Positions 11,137 through 23,616 of a DNA stretch of 64,000 nucleotides are shown piece after piece. How positions within the stretch are numbered: position 1 is the stretch's first letter; each line of letters opens with the position of its first letter. Source of the stretch: Colias croceus (taxonomy: Eukaryota > Arthropoda > Insecta > Lepidoptera > Pieridae); contig NC_059539.1 of the NCBI RefSeq assembly GCF_905220415.1, positions 3,596,001 through 3,660,000 of the forward strand. Reading direction: 5' to 3'. A program made the translations under genes and the position numbers. Under the pieces are notes generated by a model. The model had not been told where the DNA came from, made no database searches, and was given only the letters and a program-made list of their open reading frames with translations.

Positions 11137-11246
11137 AACGCCATCTATTGAAAACAAATAGAACTAGAGCTACAACTCTCGTCTGTTCATATCTCTCACA
11201 TTCCAAGTGAAATAGATGTTCCGTGTGAACACGATAGATGGCGCTG
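11137..11246. promoter_or_regulatory. Divergent pair of CTCF-like motifs
   Basis: The 11137-11150 motif reads CAATAGATGGCGTT on the minus strand, and the 11231-11246 motif reads ACGATAGATGGCGCTG on the plus strand. Both match the AGATGGCGC core of the insulator protein CTCF and point away from each other about 80 bases apart. They lie 200-300 bases upstream of the two-exon gene. The same core also occurs in repeated DNA, so binding is only a possibility. Confidence 0.3.
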
Positions 11247-11911
11247 TACCAAAATATTTTTTAATTATATTAGGTACAGTACGTACATATATATTATATA
11301 TATACGTCTTGTTCAGATTATAATATAATTTTACAAGGAAAGCTGGGAAAATATTTGTATTAAATCTATCATAATATTATATTATATAAAAATATTAATG
11401 TAGGTAGGTACCTAGTTTATTTTCAAGGAAGTATTGATTCTAGCGTAGTACCTATATTATTATTAGTCTGTGATTCTAGTGTAAACGCCACATTATTTTT
11501 TTTCTAATACTTTAATCACTATACAATTTTAACGTAGGTACCTACCTAATGAAAAAAATTATGATTCTTTTTAAAGTGAAGCTTATTTATGCGCGTTGAA
11601 TGGAAGATTTTGGTATCTTTGAATCTTGACAAAGAAGTTTAACTTCTGATGTCAGAACTTAACAGATGATGATTAAGATGGGACCACATAGCAATCACCA
11701 GCTTTGAAATAACTAAGTAAAAAAAAAATTCTTATCAGAATCGGTTTACCCAGTCAGTAAGAAAAATTGAACCTACTCTTTAAGTCAATTAAAAATAAGT
11801 TATGTCACACGATAAGCTTATCAGAATCTGTGATTTTACTTTGGTAGGTAGTACCTAGTAGGTAGGTATGTAGGTATTTAATATTTATATTGTACCTAGG
11901 TAGGTATATTA

Positions 11912-11955
11912 CTAGCTTTTCGCCCGCAGCTTCGCCCGCGTAGTCAAATTCGCAT
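11912..11955 (-). mobile_element. Helitron 3'-end fragment
   Basis: On the minus strand this ends GCGGGCGAAGCTGCGGGCG, then AAAAGCTAG followed by T. A GC-rich hairpin followed by CTAG and a host T is the 3' signature of lepidopteran Helitrons. The inner boundary is unclear and only the terminus is recognisable. Confidence 0.5.
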
Positions 11956-12377
11956 TTATCTAAAAATTAGTTGTTGTTATTCATTTTCTTAAGTTTAAAT
12001 TTAAAATATGCACATCACCTCACCTTGATAGGGCCACTACTTTTGCGACACAAAAAGTTATCAATGCAATGCAAATTAACTTGCGGTATCTTCAATGATC
12101 TAAGATTTAAAGTTAGGTTAAAAAGTTATTTCGTAGATAGGTATTACTTAGGTATCTACCTAGAAGATTAATAGAACAATAAAAAAATTGCCCTTTGTTT
12201 ATCTAGATAGGTAGGTAAGTATAGGTACCTACATATAACTTTTTGATACATAATAAGTAATATAATGATTAATGATACCTATACCTAGCTAATATTGTAA
12301 TTATAGAGGTAGGTTCGTACCTACATTCCTACATCATTTTATAATATAGGTAGGTACCTAGGTACTACATATACATA

Positions 12378-12514
12378 CTAGTGGTCCACCCCAGCTTCGC
12401 CCGGGGTACCTTTTTACGATTTATAAGAATCATCCTCGTTCTTCAAGGTATATTTTAAAATAAGAATTAACGGAATCGGTTCAGCCGTTCTCGAGTTATG
12501 CGCTTATGAAAACA
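12378..12514 (-). mobile_element. Truncated non-autonomous Helitron
   Basis: Same family as the complete copy at 12924-13090: the minus strand carries CTCGAGAACGGCTGAACCGA and ends near CCCGGGCGAAGCTGG, then GGTGGACCACTAG with a flanking T. The 5' terminus is missing; it stops where a second Helitron begins at 12515, so the second probably inserted into or replaced it. Confidence 0.6.
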
Positions 12515-12718
12515 CTAGCTGTTCCCCGCGGTTTCCCCCGCATTGCTCCGCTCCTGTTGGTCTTAGCGTGATGATATACCTATAGCCTATAGCCTTCCTC
12601 GATAAATGGGCAATCTAACAACGAAAGAATTTTTTTAAATCGGACCAGTAGTTCCCGAGATTAGCGCGTTCAAACAAACAAACAAAGTCTTCAGCTTTAT
12701 AATATTAGTAGGTACAGA
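12515..12718 (-). mobile_element. Non-autonomous Helitron, second family
   Basis: The minus strand runs from TCTGTACCTACTAATATTAT to CGCGGGGAACAGCTAG with host A before TC and T after CTAG. Inside are GGGAACTACTGGTCCGATTT and other blocks that I know from short lepidopteran elements. It is about 204 bp, encodes nothing and depends on a Rep/helicase from elsewhere. Confidence 0.6.
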
Positions 12719-12923
12719 TATTGATTTTTATGGCAATAAAAAAATAATGAAAAAGTAAAACCTAATGCTCTACATTTTCTACAAAGCAACTTAAAGATAC
12801 ATTTTGTAATGTGTTTGGTAAGTTTAGATTTCAATTCACCCACGACATTGCGTTTAGATATTTTTCAAGTACTTAGGTACCTACCTACTACCTACATATT
12901 ATTATTAATTTATTAGATAGGTA

Positions 12924-13090
12924 CTAGCGGTCCGCCCCGGCTTCGCCCGTGGTACATGTTGACGTTTTCTCTCAGAACCATCCTCGTACTTCAAGGAATA
13001 TAATAAAAAAAGAATTATCGAAATCGGTTCAGCCGTTCTCGAGTTATGCGCTTACCAACACATTTTGGGATTCATTTTCATATATAAAGA
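12924..13090 (-). mobile_element. Complete short Helitron (167 bp)
   Basis: On the minus strand it begins TCTTTATATATGAAAATG after a host A and ends GAAGCCGGGGCGGACCGCTAG before a host T, the A/T insertion expected of Helitrons. The GC hairpin lies about 10 bases from the 3' end. It shares its body (GAGTTATGCGCTTA read on the plus strand) with the truncated copy at 12378 and its 3' end with the element at 37.9 kb. Confidence 0.75.
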
Positions 13091-13780
13091 TTAAGTATGT
13101 TCCATTTTACATAACCTATGAAACAAAAATAATTAGATATAGATACCTACCTAAGGTAAATCTTCCTATAAATTTAAGTATTCACAGATTGAAAAAATAC
13201 CTATTTATTGCTAAAGATAAATAAGAAACGATGTCAATAAATAATTTTTTTAATAAAGTGTTTAAGTACATACCTACCTAATATTTTATTTTTATTTTTA
13301 CCGGTAGAGCAAGTAGAGTCACATGCAAAAAATAATTATTATTTACCTACCATATTAGGAAATAAAATATCGATAGAAATCTGTTAAATTTAGGAAATAT
13401 TTTTACTAGTAAGTACCTAGGTATACTTAGTTTATGTAGGTACCTACCTACCTACCTAATGAAATGGAAATTTGTGGAAATTTTACCTAATACCTAATTA
13501 TTAACTTATGTAATCCCAAAAGATTCATTTATTTAATTAGTGTTTGAAATATGTACATATATGATAATATAAAAATAAAGATGTATTAGGTACCTACATG
13601 AAATAAAATTACTTATGTTAGTTACAATAATTTGGCCTACCTAGTAGGTTAACCTTTCCGGCAGCAGCTCTACATAAAGTTGGCAAATCAATAAATAAAA
13701 TTCTATACGTTATCCTTAGTTAAGTATTAGTAGGTACCTACATGCTACACAATGAGAAATTGTACAAATATATGTACCGA

Positions 13781-14283
13781 TACGAAAAATATTAAATTGA
13801 AAAGAAAAGTTATATACAAGGAAGCTTAATTATTAATTAAATTAAAATTCGAAAACTTGGAGGTTATTTTTATTTGGACTGCCCCATCCTCTTTTATTTA
13901 TTTCATGTTAATTAAGTCAATATAACGTAGATGCACCTTCATTATGTACACAGGTCTTTATAACTTTAAAAATACGAGTCTGTAAAAGTATGCGCCTAAA
14001 GTTTATTCTGAAATCTTCTTAGACTTTCATATGTATTCAAAGCGAATATATTAAATAATAAATCGCCATTTTCAGTATGAATTCCTATCTTAATATAATT
14101 CCGAGATAGACTCATGCATGTAAAATGTAATCACGTCGGCGAGCATCTCCGAGCGTCATTATGCAAATGTTTGGTACGAGTCAAAGATCGGAAATTGGGT
14201 AATTGCTCATCTCGGTGTTCCGATACGCGAATTCTTATTTCGCCACTTAGTCCGTTCAATAAAATAATAATAGTAAACATCCG
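13781..14283. other. Intergenic, nothing recognised
   Basis: AT-rich with scattered short poly(A) and poly(T) runs. I see no exon-like frame. Confidence 0.4.
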
Positions 14284-14640
14284 TGCAAATGGCCGGCGGG
14301 CCGAGGGGCCGGCGAGGCGCGCGGGGTGGGCCGCGCGGGGGGGTGGAGTGAGCTTATCGATTCGCGCCCGCGCGACACACTGTATCTATCCTCTCATCGA
14401 AGCCCGTTTGCGGGCCTCACAAAGAAAGAGATAGGTTTCGCCGACTTTGATCCTTTTGTTTTTGGGCAGCGTCCGGCGATGCGGGCGGGGGCTGAAAAAT
14501 GTGAAGGGGCGCTGATTGGCCGGGCGAGCCCCGCCCCCCGCCCGCTCAGCCTCCGCGAGAGCCTCCGGACCTCGTCTCAGTCAGCTTCAGTCTAAGGCCC
14601 TCAGTTCAAGGGCGGTTGTCGCAGTGACGATTTGTTTGGG
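14284..14640. promoter_or_regulatory. GC-rich island, promoter-like
   Basis: An abrupt 350-base island of very high GC and CpG in AT-rich DNA. On the plus strand it has a CCAAT-type box in reverse (CTGATTGGCC, 14512-14521), GC boxes (CCCCGCCCCC) and a cluster of initiator-like TCAGTC/TCAGTCT at about 14578-14594. This looks like a transcription start on the plus strand. Open frames of 74 to 106 codons here are expected by chance at this GC content. No first-exon donor could be chosen with confidence. It may be the promoter of a gene outside the window, or a CpG-rich regulatory element. Confidence 0.35.
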
Positions 14641-15947
14641 TTCATCTATTTATAAACTAGCAACTTATAATAATACTTTCAAGGACACCACTAAACGCAT
14701 TTATTGCTATGAATATGCCAATCATAATTTATATGAATAAATAAATATGTTTTATTTTTAACAAATCTCTACAGGAGTCCATAAATTTTGCAAACAAGTC
14801 TGCACTCCTAATCTATTTCCTTATTCTCTTGACCCACTATATGTAAAGAAGAAAATGTTACCTATGCGATTTGTTTGAATTAGAATACAAGGAAATTGTA
14901 TGTAAAATATGAATAATAATAATCAGTATATTTTTAGTTTCTTCCATAGGTACAAAGAAATAATATATTTTTTATTGTTATATTTTTTGTTCCCTAATTA
15001 AGCTCTCCCTATTAGGCACTGACTTCCTGAATAAAAATTATTACGCATTATACCTAATTTAATTTTTAGTTTAAAATTATTATAAAGCAGTCAATTAATA
15101 AATAATAACACATCTATTTAGAGATTTCATTTGTACCTACCTTTTATTTGTACTTACATAGAGGTGTAGAGCGCAAATGCAACTTTCTCTGAATAATTAA
15201 TGCCTTTGAGCCGTTTGCATTCTATTATTGTTATCTTGTTCCACATACAGACAATATAAATTAAATGTTATAACTCAATTTAAATAAAAAAGCCAAAGCG
15301 ATAAAATAAAAGTATGACAGAAATATTAGCTCTAGGAATCATAAAATGTGATAGGTAATTTTATTTTATAAGTGTCTATTACTATAAGACTAGGTATACT
15401 AGTAAGTGTAAATATATTATTACGTTTGTGTTAATGCAATAATGGAATGAATTAAGTTATGTTCATATAATTATGACTAAATTATTTTTGCTATCATTAC
15501 TTCTAACAACTTCTTGTAAAACAATTAAATTATTTCTTCTTTACACCAATATAAATTATAATACATATTATTATACCTATGCACTGGCTCTTAAAACAGT
15601 TATAGTCTGTTTTGTTTAGGTAGTAGCTAGGTACCTAGATGTAATGTATTATATAGGTATTAGGTATCCATAAGTTTTTGGTTACTTTATTTTTGTTCCA
15701 TTTTTGTTATCCTTCGATTGTAGTTATATTACTTGAAAAATAAAATAAAAATAATTGAATTATTGTAATATAATTATTATTTGTTTATGTATTATACTAT
15801 ATTATAATATGTAATATATATAGTATTTCATATGTAGGTATGTAATATGTATTTATAATAGATCATATATTTATGTATGTGTATATATATTTATATATAT
15901 ATTTGTACTTCCTACCTACCTCCTTTTTCATAATATTACTCCACACA
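14641..15947. other. Intergenic, nothing recognised
   Basis: Very AT-rich with scattered GGTACCTA pieces (about 15630) and TATATA-rich sequence near 15800-15900. No exon-like frame. Confidence 0.5.
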
Positions 15948-16088
15948 GTAGGTTGCCTGGAAGAGATCACTCTTAAGTGATAAGGCCGCCTTCTGTGCTG
16001 GACTAGTTTTAATTTTTAATTTTAAGAATTTATTTGTATGCCAGCACAATAAAGTGTTAATAAATAAATAAATAAATAAATAAATAAA
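15948..16088 (+). mobile_element. LINE 3' end with AATA tail
   Basis: The block GGTTGCCTGGAAGAGATC, TTAAGTGATAAGGCCGCC, then GCCAGCACAATAAAGTGTTA is a common 3' UTR of lepidopteran LINEs or LINE-dependent SINEs. It ends in a run of AATA repeats (16059-16087). Only the 3' end is present, as expected from 5' truncation. The family is named from memory of the motif, not from a search. Confidence 0.6.
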
Positions 16089-16987
16089 CATTTCAATCAA
16101 TACCTTCATTATAGGCATGTATACCTACTTCCACGACACTTGGAAAATAACATGTTATGTAGGTAGGTTGTTTGGATATTTTGTGTGGGTTAGTTGCTTA
16201 TAGCACATTACCTACTCAAAAATGTAGTAGGTATGTAAATTTTTCACATATAGACCTACCTTTTATTACTGATCACAAATTATAATGCACTGATTAAAAA
16301 TAGTAATTAAGAACCAATTAAATAATTTCGAAGCTATTTATTATTTGAGGATTAATTAAATAATGACGAAAAATTCAAAGTATGGAAATATATATTTACC
16401 TACAATAGGTACATGAAAAAGCTTGGCAAAGCGGCAACATTTGTCTTCTTAGCTGTTGGAAATTGTTACGTAATATTGCACAGCTCTACATAATAAGCAA
16501 GTGTATCTGTCGACTGTGTTATACAACGTTAGGATGACATAAACTGGCTAGGCATATCGAATGTTTCAGGCTGTATGATAACAAACGGGCCCCGGTGTCG
16601 CGTCGATCATTCCTCGCTTCGATGAAACGGTGTCTTTCCACGGAATTTGTAGATACGTTCCTGAAGTCGGCGCGAAACGCGGCGTTTTTGGAATTTAGAA
16701 GCTAATGTACCTAATATTGGAATCGTTTTTGTTTAAGCTAGATAAATACCGAATACGTCACTTGGTTTCCAAAGGAAATTATTTTTCTGACTATCAAAAT
16801 TTATTCAAACTAAGTAGTAGCTTCTAATATTTATATCAATATCACAACCCCAAATCTCCAATCTCTCAATTAAACATTAAAATTATTCTTGGAGATAAGG
16901 CTATTTGTATAAAAATAAATAAATATGTACGTAAACCTATTTTTAACTATTGTGTAAAAAAATGTTGTGTGGTTTTATGAAACCACG

Positions 16988-17137
16988 GTAAAAGTGAAAC
17001 TTTTTTTTCACACTATAGACATTTAACTAAAAATTATCGTATTTGTACGATAATTATCGTACGTATCGTGCGTCACGCGACATGCGCTACACAGACCAAA
17101 AAGTTTGAGACGATGTAATAAAAGTTTCACTTTAAAA
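16988..17137. repeat. Possible MITE with AAAGTGAAACTTTT ends
   Basis: AAAAGTGAAACTTTT (near 16990) is answered by AAAAGTTTCACTTT (near 17120) in inverted orientation, 150 bases apart. Between them lie further palindromes (TATCGTATTTGTACGATAAT and CGATACGTACG-like pieces). No target duplication was resolved. Confidence 0.35.
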
Positions 17138-17139
17138 AC

Positions 17140-20100
17140 TCTTAAACTTGTACCGTTGTATTTCGCGTCTATTGTCTTAAAATATGTTTATGACGTAGGC
17201 TGTACGGTCACTGATCGACTTCGGCTCCGTGTTTGTTCACTCTGAGTTGTGAGTCGTGACAGAGTGACAGGTAAATGAACGCGACCATTCGAGACTGCGA
17301 CATGTCAATATGATGATATATCTCAATGTACGCGATAAAATGTACCCTTTTGTGTCGCAATACGATTTAAAATGCAATACAGTGAAGAATACGCGTATTT
17401 CAAACCGTTCTATGATTTCTGACTGAGATTGATTTGTCCATTTTGTTTCGTAGTTCCGGAACGAAAATGCAATCGTTTTCACACAAAAAGAAATAGAAAC
17501 ATAAGCGGAGTCAGAAATATGGAACTGCAAATTTGAATGTATAATCTTAACGTCGTTAACGTGTAAGGGTATATTTACCTTGTTTCCCTAAGCGACGAAA
17601 TATTTAAATAGATATCCACGATCCATCCATGGCTATCTTTAGATAAAACGCCCCAATTCACATGCGTGAGCTGTGTGATGGATGAGTCCGACGATCAGTC
17701 CCTTGCCCCCCCTCCCTCCGAAATTTGCCTTCTTCACCCCCTCGCCGACAACAACCCGGCCTAAGTCCTGTAGGTGATCCATTACGCTGGCATTTTTGCG
17801 TAATCCTCGTTTATAAATATGAAATTGAAGGAAGACCTAGTGATGCTTAATCGACTGGAGGTCGGGGTCATCCCGTCCGCGTCCCTCTGTTGCGAATAAT
17901 TTATGGCCTGCGGAAAAAATATCGAAAAAATCGTGTCATTTTACACCTCCTTCAGCGAGTGATCGATGAACGATCGAACCATTACTGAAAACAAACGTTT
18001 CAGATTACCGCAACGGCAAGGGGCAGTTAATCGGGATGCAAATGATAGTAATTGTAATCAATATATTGTGCAGTGATTATACACGAGGTATGCTCTGATT
18101 ATAGATAATTATAGTTGGGGGAGGTTGGGGCTGATGAGCGATTTGGGTATTATTTGCGCTTTATTTGGGTATTTAATGCGCTCGAGTGACGACGCAGATA
18201 TACGTCGGGTTATACAGCGTGTCCCCTGAGGGCTTCACCCTTCGACTGCGCACCGCGGACATTGATTTAGTAATGTTAATAGGGAGCGAATTTAAATATT
18301 TTAATAGCTGATTATTGCAAATGATTTGGATTGTAAATATACTTATCTGGTTATCGAATTATGAAGAAAAGTACACATGGTAGGTATGTATATTACATCC
18401 TATTGCATTACAATTTACACATGCAGTCTTCAGTGCAATGTTCTAAAATTTTTATATTTTACTATATGTAGGTACATATTTCAGCATTATTTTACATTAA
18501 CTTGTATACAAAAGTATTAGGAGTTAGTAAATTAATTACTAATTTACCTATTACCGGATACCGCATAGGTACCTACTATGCAGGAAAGAGCGTATAAAGA
18601 ATTATGTTAAAGAAAAAACCGCAAAACGTATTCTTGTATTTTTAGATCCTCATATATAACTTTTCTTTTAACTATCATGATATTAATAAACATAAGTATG
18701 TATCATATTACATTCCAAATGCAACACAATCACCTAACGCTTATATACCATAACGATAAATATAAATTAGTCTATACATAATTGCGAACACAATACTCTG
18801 ATACTGTATCCCACCCGACCTGAGGCGCATAACAATCAAATTCCACACGAACGGTCTCATAACAATATCCGACACTAATAAAGGTCTTAATCCTTTGAGC
18901 TGTACAATATTGTGTACTCTAATTGGCATTAAAGTCTGTTGAAAGAATTGAGGTAACCCCAAACAGGCGCTTATCACCACATCACCGAACCCTTGTTGCA
19001 TCACAGATATAAAATATCGCCCCCAGGTATTTAACCACTACACACCGCATAACCTATTTTATTTTACGAATTTCAATGTTTATGTGGCTTTAATGTGTAT
19101 GGATTGTTTCCATTTGTATTGTATATAAATATTTATTACTTGTATAAATAAATTAATAATAATTATTGTAGATACTGAAATTCAGCGAATTCAACTTTAT
19201 ACATAACTCATTTTGCTTGTTGCAAAAATGCACGAAGAAAATCATTGACATTAAATTCAATTAACAGTATGTTCAGGATTTTTTTCGAGAAATGGAAAAA
19301 ACAATATAATTCATTAAATACAAAAAGCTCTTATCCAGCGCACTGATAATATATTATTACGACATAAAGTTTCATATAAAGCTTTTTATAAACTTTTATA
19401 TTATAATATCATCGTCAAAAAGTTTCAAAGACACGTTTTATATAGGTACAGTAATAAAAAATAATCACTCTTACCTCTAACAATGTAGTAAATAGATAAA
19501 AAAAGCTCCGATTTTGAAGTGATTGCGTTATAGCATTGTATTGTGGTAGGGAATTGGCGTAATCTTCATAATTGTTTGCGGTGTAGGTACTCGCTCCACT
19601 GCGCGTTTCGTAGCAACGCATAAATTGGACTCGATCGCTTTGTTTGCTAAGATGTACATAATTCTCCAATAAGTATATTCAATATTATGGAGATAGAATT
19701 GTTTTGGTATTAACTCTTGAAGACGCCAATTAAGGTTTTTTGAGGGTAACAATTTTCCTTGCTAAGCTCTATAAAAACTCTACCTATTGAAATTTTAAAT
19801 TCGTAGGTACTTTTTTTATTTGTAAATTTAAACTACGTTTATTATCAAGCTTAGCAAAACTATCATTTTCCGTTCTTACATAGAGCATAATATCTAACTA
19901 CGATTAAATTTTTTGTAGTACCTATCAGTGAATTCAATTGTTCATAAAATGCATTTGTGTTAAAAACAAGATAATCGATAAACGTAATACACATATATTA
20001 TTCCAAAACAATTTCTTATACTTATCACATTCATCAAAACATTAATCTGAGATGATGGATCGTCAATACATTTCGCCCCAAACATGGTTTTTTAACAAGT

Positions 20101-21885
20101 GCTGATTTCTCACGATGCCGCTATAAAACAGTATGGTTAATTAATTGCATTATTTCGTGTTAGATAAATATTAATGGTTAACTATTAGGGGATGCTGCAC
20201 CCTTCTAATTATTTACAGAGATCGTTTGTTATATTGTAATGGTTATATGAGTTATTGGATTAATTATCGCTATGATTGCGAGCGAAATTGGCAACGAAAT
20301 TTTACGTTTTTGTCTGTAAGATAATATTTGAAGTATGATTTAATTTATCTATGATTGAATTATTAATTCAATTATATGAAGATGCTTAACCTATAAAACA
20401 TTTTGTTATTGAGATATATTTTTGCTACATTTATCGAAATCGTAGATTGTTTAAACAGATCAAAACAAAAAGAAGTTTAACACATACAATACACTTCGTT
20501 ATTTAATACGTAACATTTGCCAGTGTACCCGAACGTGACCATTGGAAGGAAGCAAACTAATCTTTTGTTTAGCTTAAACTGATTGTCGTAGAACGATGTA
20601 GCAGTCCCCAAGGGGCCTGGCGAGCCGATGTCCGGGGCGCAGTATTTCACGAGCGGCTGCCCGTCTGACCTTTCCGACTCCGGGGACCGAAATGCCATCA
20701 TGTTTTCATTTTTTCTGCAACGCTCACTCGACGACACTCGATTAATTTTTCACGGTACGCTTGTCAAAATGTGATTTAATATCGCACGCAAGGGTTGACC
20801 GTACTTTGACGTACGATGCGTGCAGTGTGCACTGTGCACGTCTAGCTGGCTAGCTGCAGTGGCTACGTTTTCGTTGCGAACAACCGATTCTTTTGATAGT
20901 GTAAACTGTGGATAATAGTGAATGAATACGCATTTATGATTTTCAGTTACGAGTGGCATTATCAATAACGCCAAAAATAGGTACCGCAATTTCCAATTTG
21001 CCGCGTCACTCCGGATTCCAATAGGAAGCGGGGATAAATGGAGTCACATTCCAATATGTCACGAGCGGGGTTCGACCATTTCGCTTTTCGGCATTCGGCA
21101 TTCGCGGTTTCAGATATTCGCACCGAGGTACATTCGTGGAATAGTGCCCGCGCATTCCGAATCCGCACCCTAATGAGATCCTAACGCTCAATACACACCG
21201 TAATTGCTTTCTCACTTGCTAATTTTATGAGCTAATTTTTTGGTCTGATTGGGAAAATTTTGTAGTACAAATGTACTGTATTGGAATCGACAACTATATT
21301 GATTATATTGTCTCTGATATATTTTAATATTCATTGCAATATGTATAACAAACTGATCACGTAAGTGATAATTTTGATCAATACTTAAGTTTTTCGCGTA
21401 AGCTTTTAGTTTTAAAATTCCTACTCTACAATTCATTCCTCGATTTTCCAATGTAATTCCACTCATACCGTATTCAGCGCACTCATAACAATCTTTTACA
21501 AAACACAGACTAAATAAGGTGAAAGGCCCTACGCGACCCTTTCAGGGCCGCATTAGGCAGGCTACACACGAGCGGCATGCATGTCACGTCAATCGTTATT
21601 GCCTGTATATCGCCGCCATTGCCCGAACTGATTTGAAATATTTTCACGGAATCACTTATACGCCTCGCAAGCACGTTAAAAGGAGGTGTACGCAGTGCCT
21701 TAATATAGTAATGTAATTTGCATTGTTTTGGTATTCATGTGTAGTGCCTCATATTTCTTCAAATATGTGACTCTACATTGCATACCTCTTGTATAAGTTA
21801 CTGTATGACACGATCTTTAACATAGAACATTTCAACTTTCTTGTTTTGCCCATTGTCTTATAATGTTATGAAGATCTAATTAGAG
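17140..21885. other. Mostly unique non-coding sequence
   Basis: No exon with convincing splice sites. GC-richer unique islands lie near 17.65-18.26 kb and 20.55-21.20 kb. A minus-strand frame at 20477-20737 has an ordinary composition and a plausible leader but no recognisable domain and no clear donor, so I left it out. A palindrome of GCATAGGTACCTACTATGC type lies at about 18563-18581. Confidence 0.4.
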
Positions 21886-21887
21886 TT

Positions 21888-22100
21888 TAATCATCATCAT
21901 CAGCCCATATACGTTCCCACTTCCCACTGCTGGGACACGGGCCTCCTATGAGGGTACAGGCCATAATCCACCACGCTGGCCAAGTGCGGGTTGGCGGATG
22001 ACACATGTCGTCGAACTTTTTAATTTTTCGACATGTCGGTTTTCTCACAATGTTTTCCTTCACCGTTCGTTTTCCGTTTTTCTTCATAAATATGTGAATC
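21888..22100 (-). mobile_element. LINE 3' end with ATG-repeat tail
   Basis: On the minus strand it carries GGAGGCCCGTGTCCCAGCAG, then TGGGAACGTATATGGGC, and ends in a GATGATGATGATT tail. This is a very common lepidopteran LINE tail. A much shorter copy on the plus strand lies at 40873-40940. The 5' boundary is approximate. Confidence 0.6.
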
Positions 22101-22880
22101 GAATTGTTACATCCAGTATAGACTTTTAAATAATGTGACTACTTTTCGAGTTCCAACCTATGTATACCTGACCTATTCCCTATTTAATTTTTTATTATTT
22201 CAAGATATCAATGCTTTATAAACTTTTTCAATTCATCTATACCCTCTATTCTATATCTACTTTAACTTTTACCCACTGTATTATAGTGTCAAATTCAGTA
22301 AGGTATGTATTCGTGTCGCGTACGATCTAATGGGGTTACGATTCGTACCGGCACTTGTAGCAATCAGACCTCGCGTATTACATGTGCCTTTGGAAGTGTA
22401 GGTGTGTATGCTTTCTTGCGATGTTAATGGTTGTATGTGTTGTTTTTAAGTGTTTTGTTTTTTTTGTTGTTGTTTTGTCTATGAATGATTTTCAGTAGCT
22501 TCTTTAAGGCGTCTCTATTTAATCAATGCTAGAATATGTGAAATTATTAGATTGCGTTGTTTGCTAGGGGAAGAAAAAAATATGGTGCCGACCGGGAATC
22601 TAAACAAGGTACAAATGCGGTCATATTTTAATATCAAAGTTTACTATTATTTTCATTTGTTTTTTTGCATTTGTTTTAAGGTTATTTATCAAAAATATTA
22701 AATAAATTAAAATAATTCCTTACCCATTGTACACAAACGTGAAATAATTAAAATCCGTATCCGTAACAAATCCGAAAATATCATAAATGATTTAGGTGTA
22801 AATCAGAGAGCAGATGGCAACCGCGGGAGTCCTGTAGATTGGCGCGAAATACCTACAAAACTGTCATCGTTAAAAAATCG
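22101..22880. other. Intergenic, nothing recognised
   Basis: AT-rich sequence with T-runs near 22440-22480. No feature supported. Confidence 0.4.
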
Positions 22881-22881
22881 A

Positions 22882-23058
22882 TTAAATCTTACGCAAGCCG
22901 CCAGAGCCTTGAGCAGCTGTGCGCGTGCGCATCACCTGTCCCACGTGGCAAGAGATAATAGCGATCACAAAGCAACCGAAAACTCCTATTGTTATGGTCC
23001 TCACGCGCTTTGATTTTAAGAAAATGGCAGTTCTATTCTTGGGCGCTGGGACACCTGT
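22882..23058 (-). CDS. Weak candidate terminal exon with a membrane segment
   Basis: After a possible acceptor (CCATTTACCAG) the minus strand is open for about 58 codons to a TAA at 22882. The translation has a hydrophobic stretch, ITIGVFGCFVIAIISC, that could span a membrane, followed by a basic tail (MRTRTAAQ). Composition is better balanced than in neighbouring frames. No partner exon was found, so this may be chance. Confidence 0.2.
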   Translation of the reverse strand, partial: TGVPAPKNRTAIFLKSKRVRTITIGVFGCFVIAIISCHVGQVMRTRTAAQGSGGLRKI

Positions 23059-23088
23059 CTGGTAAATGGTCCGCTTATATATTTGCAT

Positions 23089-23606
23089 TTAATTACGTTT
23101 AGTGAATACTTTAGATATGTATATCATTCATTTTAAAAAACCAATCTTTACAGTTGGCTCTTACCGATTTCTCAGGGAAGGGATTTCATTGTTTTTTCAA
23201 GAAGTTAAGTGTAAATTATTTATATGTCCAATTACCATCAACATTGTTACAATTTTTACAATTTTTCCTTACCATTAGAAAATACTGACTAGTCTTCTGA
23301 ACACCATTTTCTTTAAAATTATAATATGTAGATACTTCAAAAATATATCTTCAAAAATATATCTTTGAAAATTTATCTTCAAAAATTTAGACATTTTTAT
23401 ATCATGAGAAAATACATAGATGCATTCCTTTTTTAAATGTTTTATTTGCTAATTTAATTGCCACAGACCACAAATATAAAAAAATAAAATGTAATTTTGT
23501 TCGATACTCTTGAAACATTTTTTTAATGATTACAGTCGACTTTTTATGACTTCTACAATTGCAGACCAAACATAATTGTTACTAGAAAACAGCTGTATGT
23601 AGGTAT
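23089..23606. other. AT-rich flank of the nested transposons
   Basis: No feature supported. A local repeat of CTTCAAAAATATAT type lies at 23335-23385. The last eight bases (GTAGGTAT, 23599-23606) are the target duplication of the P-like element. Confidence 0.5.
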
Positions 23607-23616
23607 CTTAGAGTAT

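Larger units (their letters stand above)
11270..13780. repeat. Dense GTAGGTACCTAC-type palindromes
   Basis: Over 2.5 kb the string TAGGTACCTA and its pieces (GTAGGTAGGT, CCTACCTACC, GGTACCTAC) recur more than fifteen times, for example near 11404, 11534, 11845, 12228, 12350, 12872, 13435, 13590 and 13732. The copies are not in one register, so this is not a simple tandem array. Similar pieces continue more sparsely to 16.2 kb. The unit TAGG resembles, but is not, the insect telomere repeat TTAGG. Confidence 0.7.

Noticed and set aside
11270..13780. Telomeric TTAGG array
   Set aside because: The repeated unit is TAGG within palindromic GTAGGTACCTAC, without the fixed five-base period of the insect telomere repeat.
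20477..20737. 86-codon minus-strand frame with balanced composition
   Set aside because: A plausible leader and ATG are present, but there is no donor in frame, no domain and no neighbouring exon.
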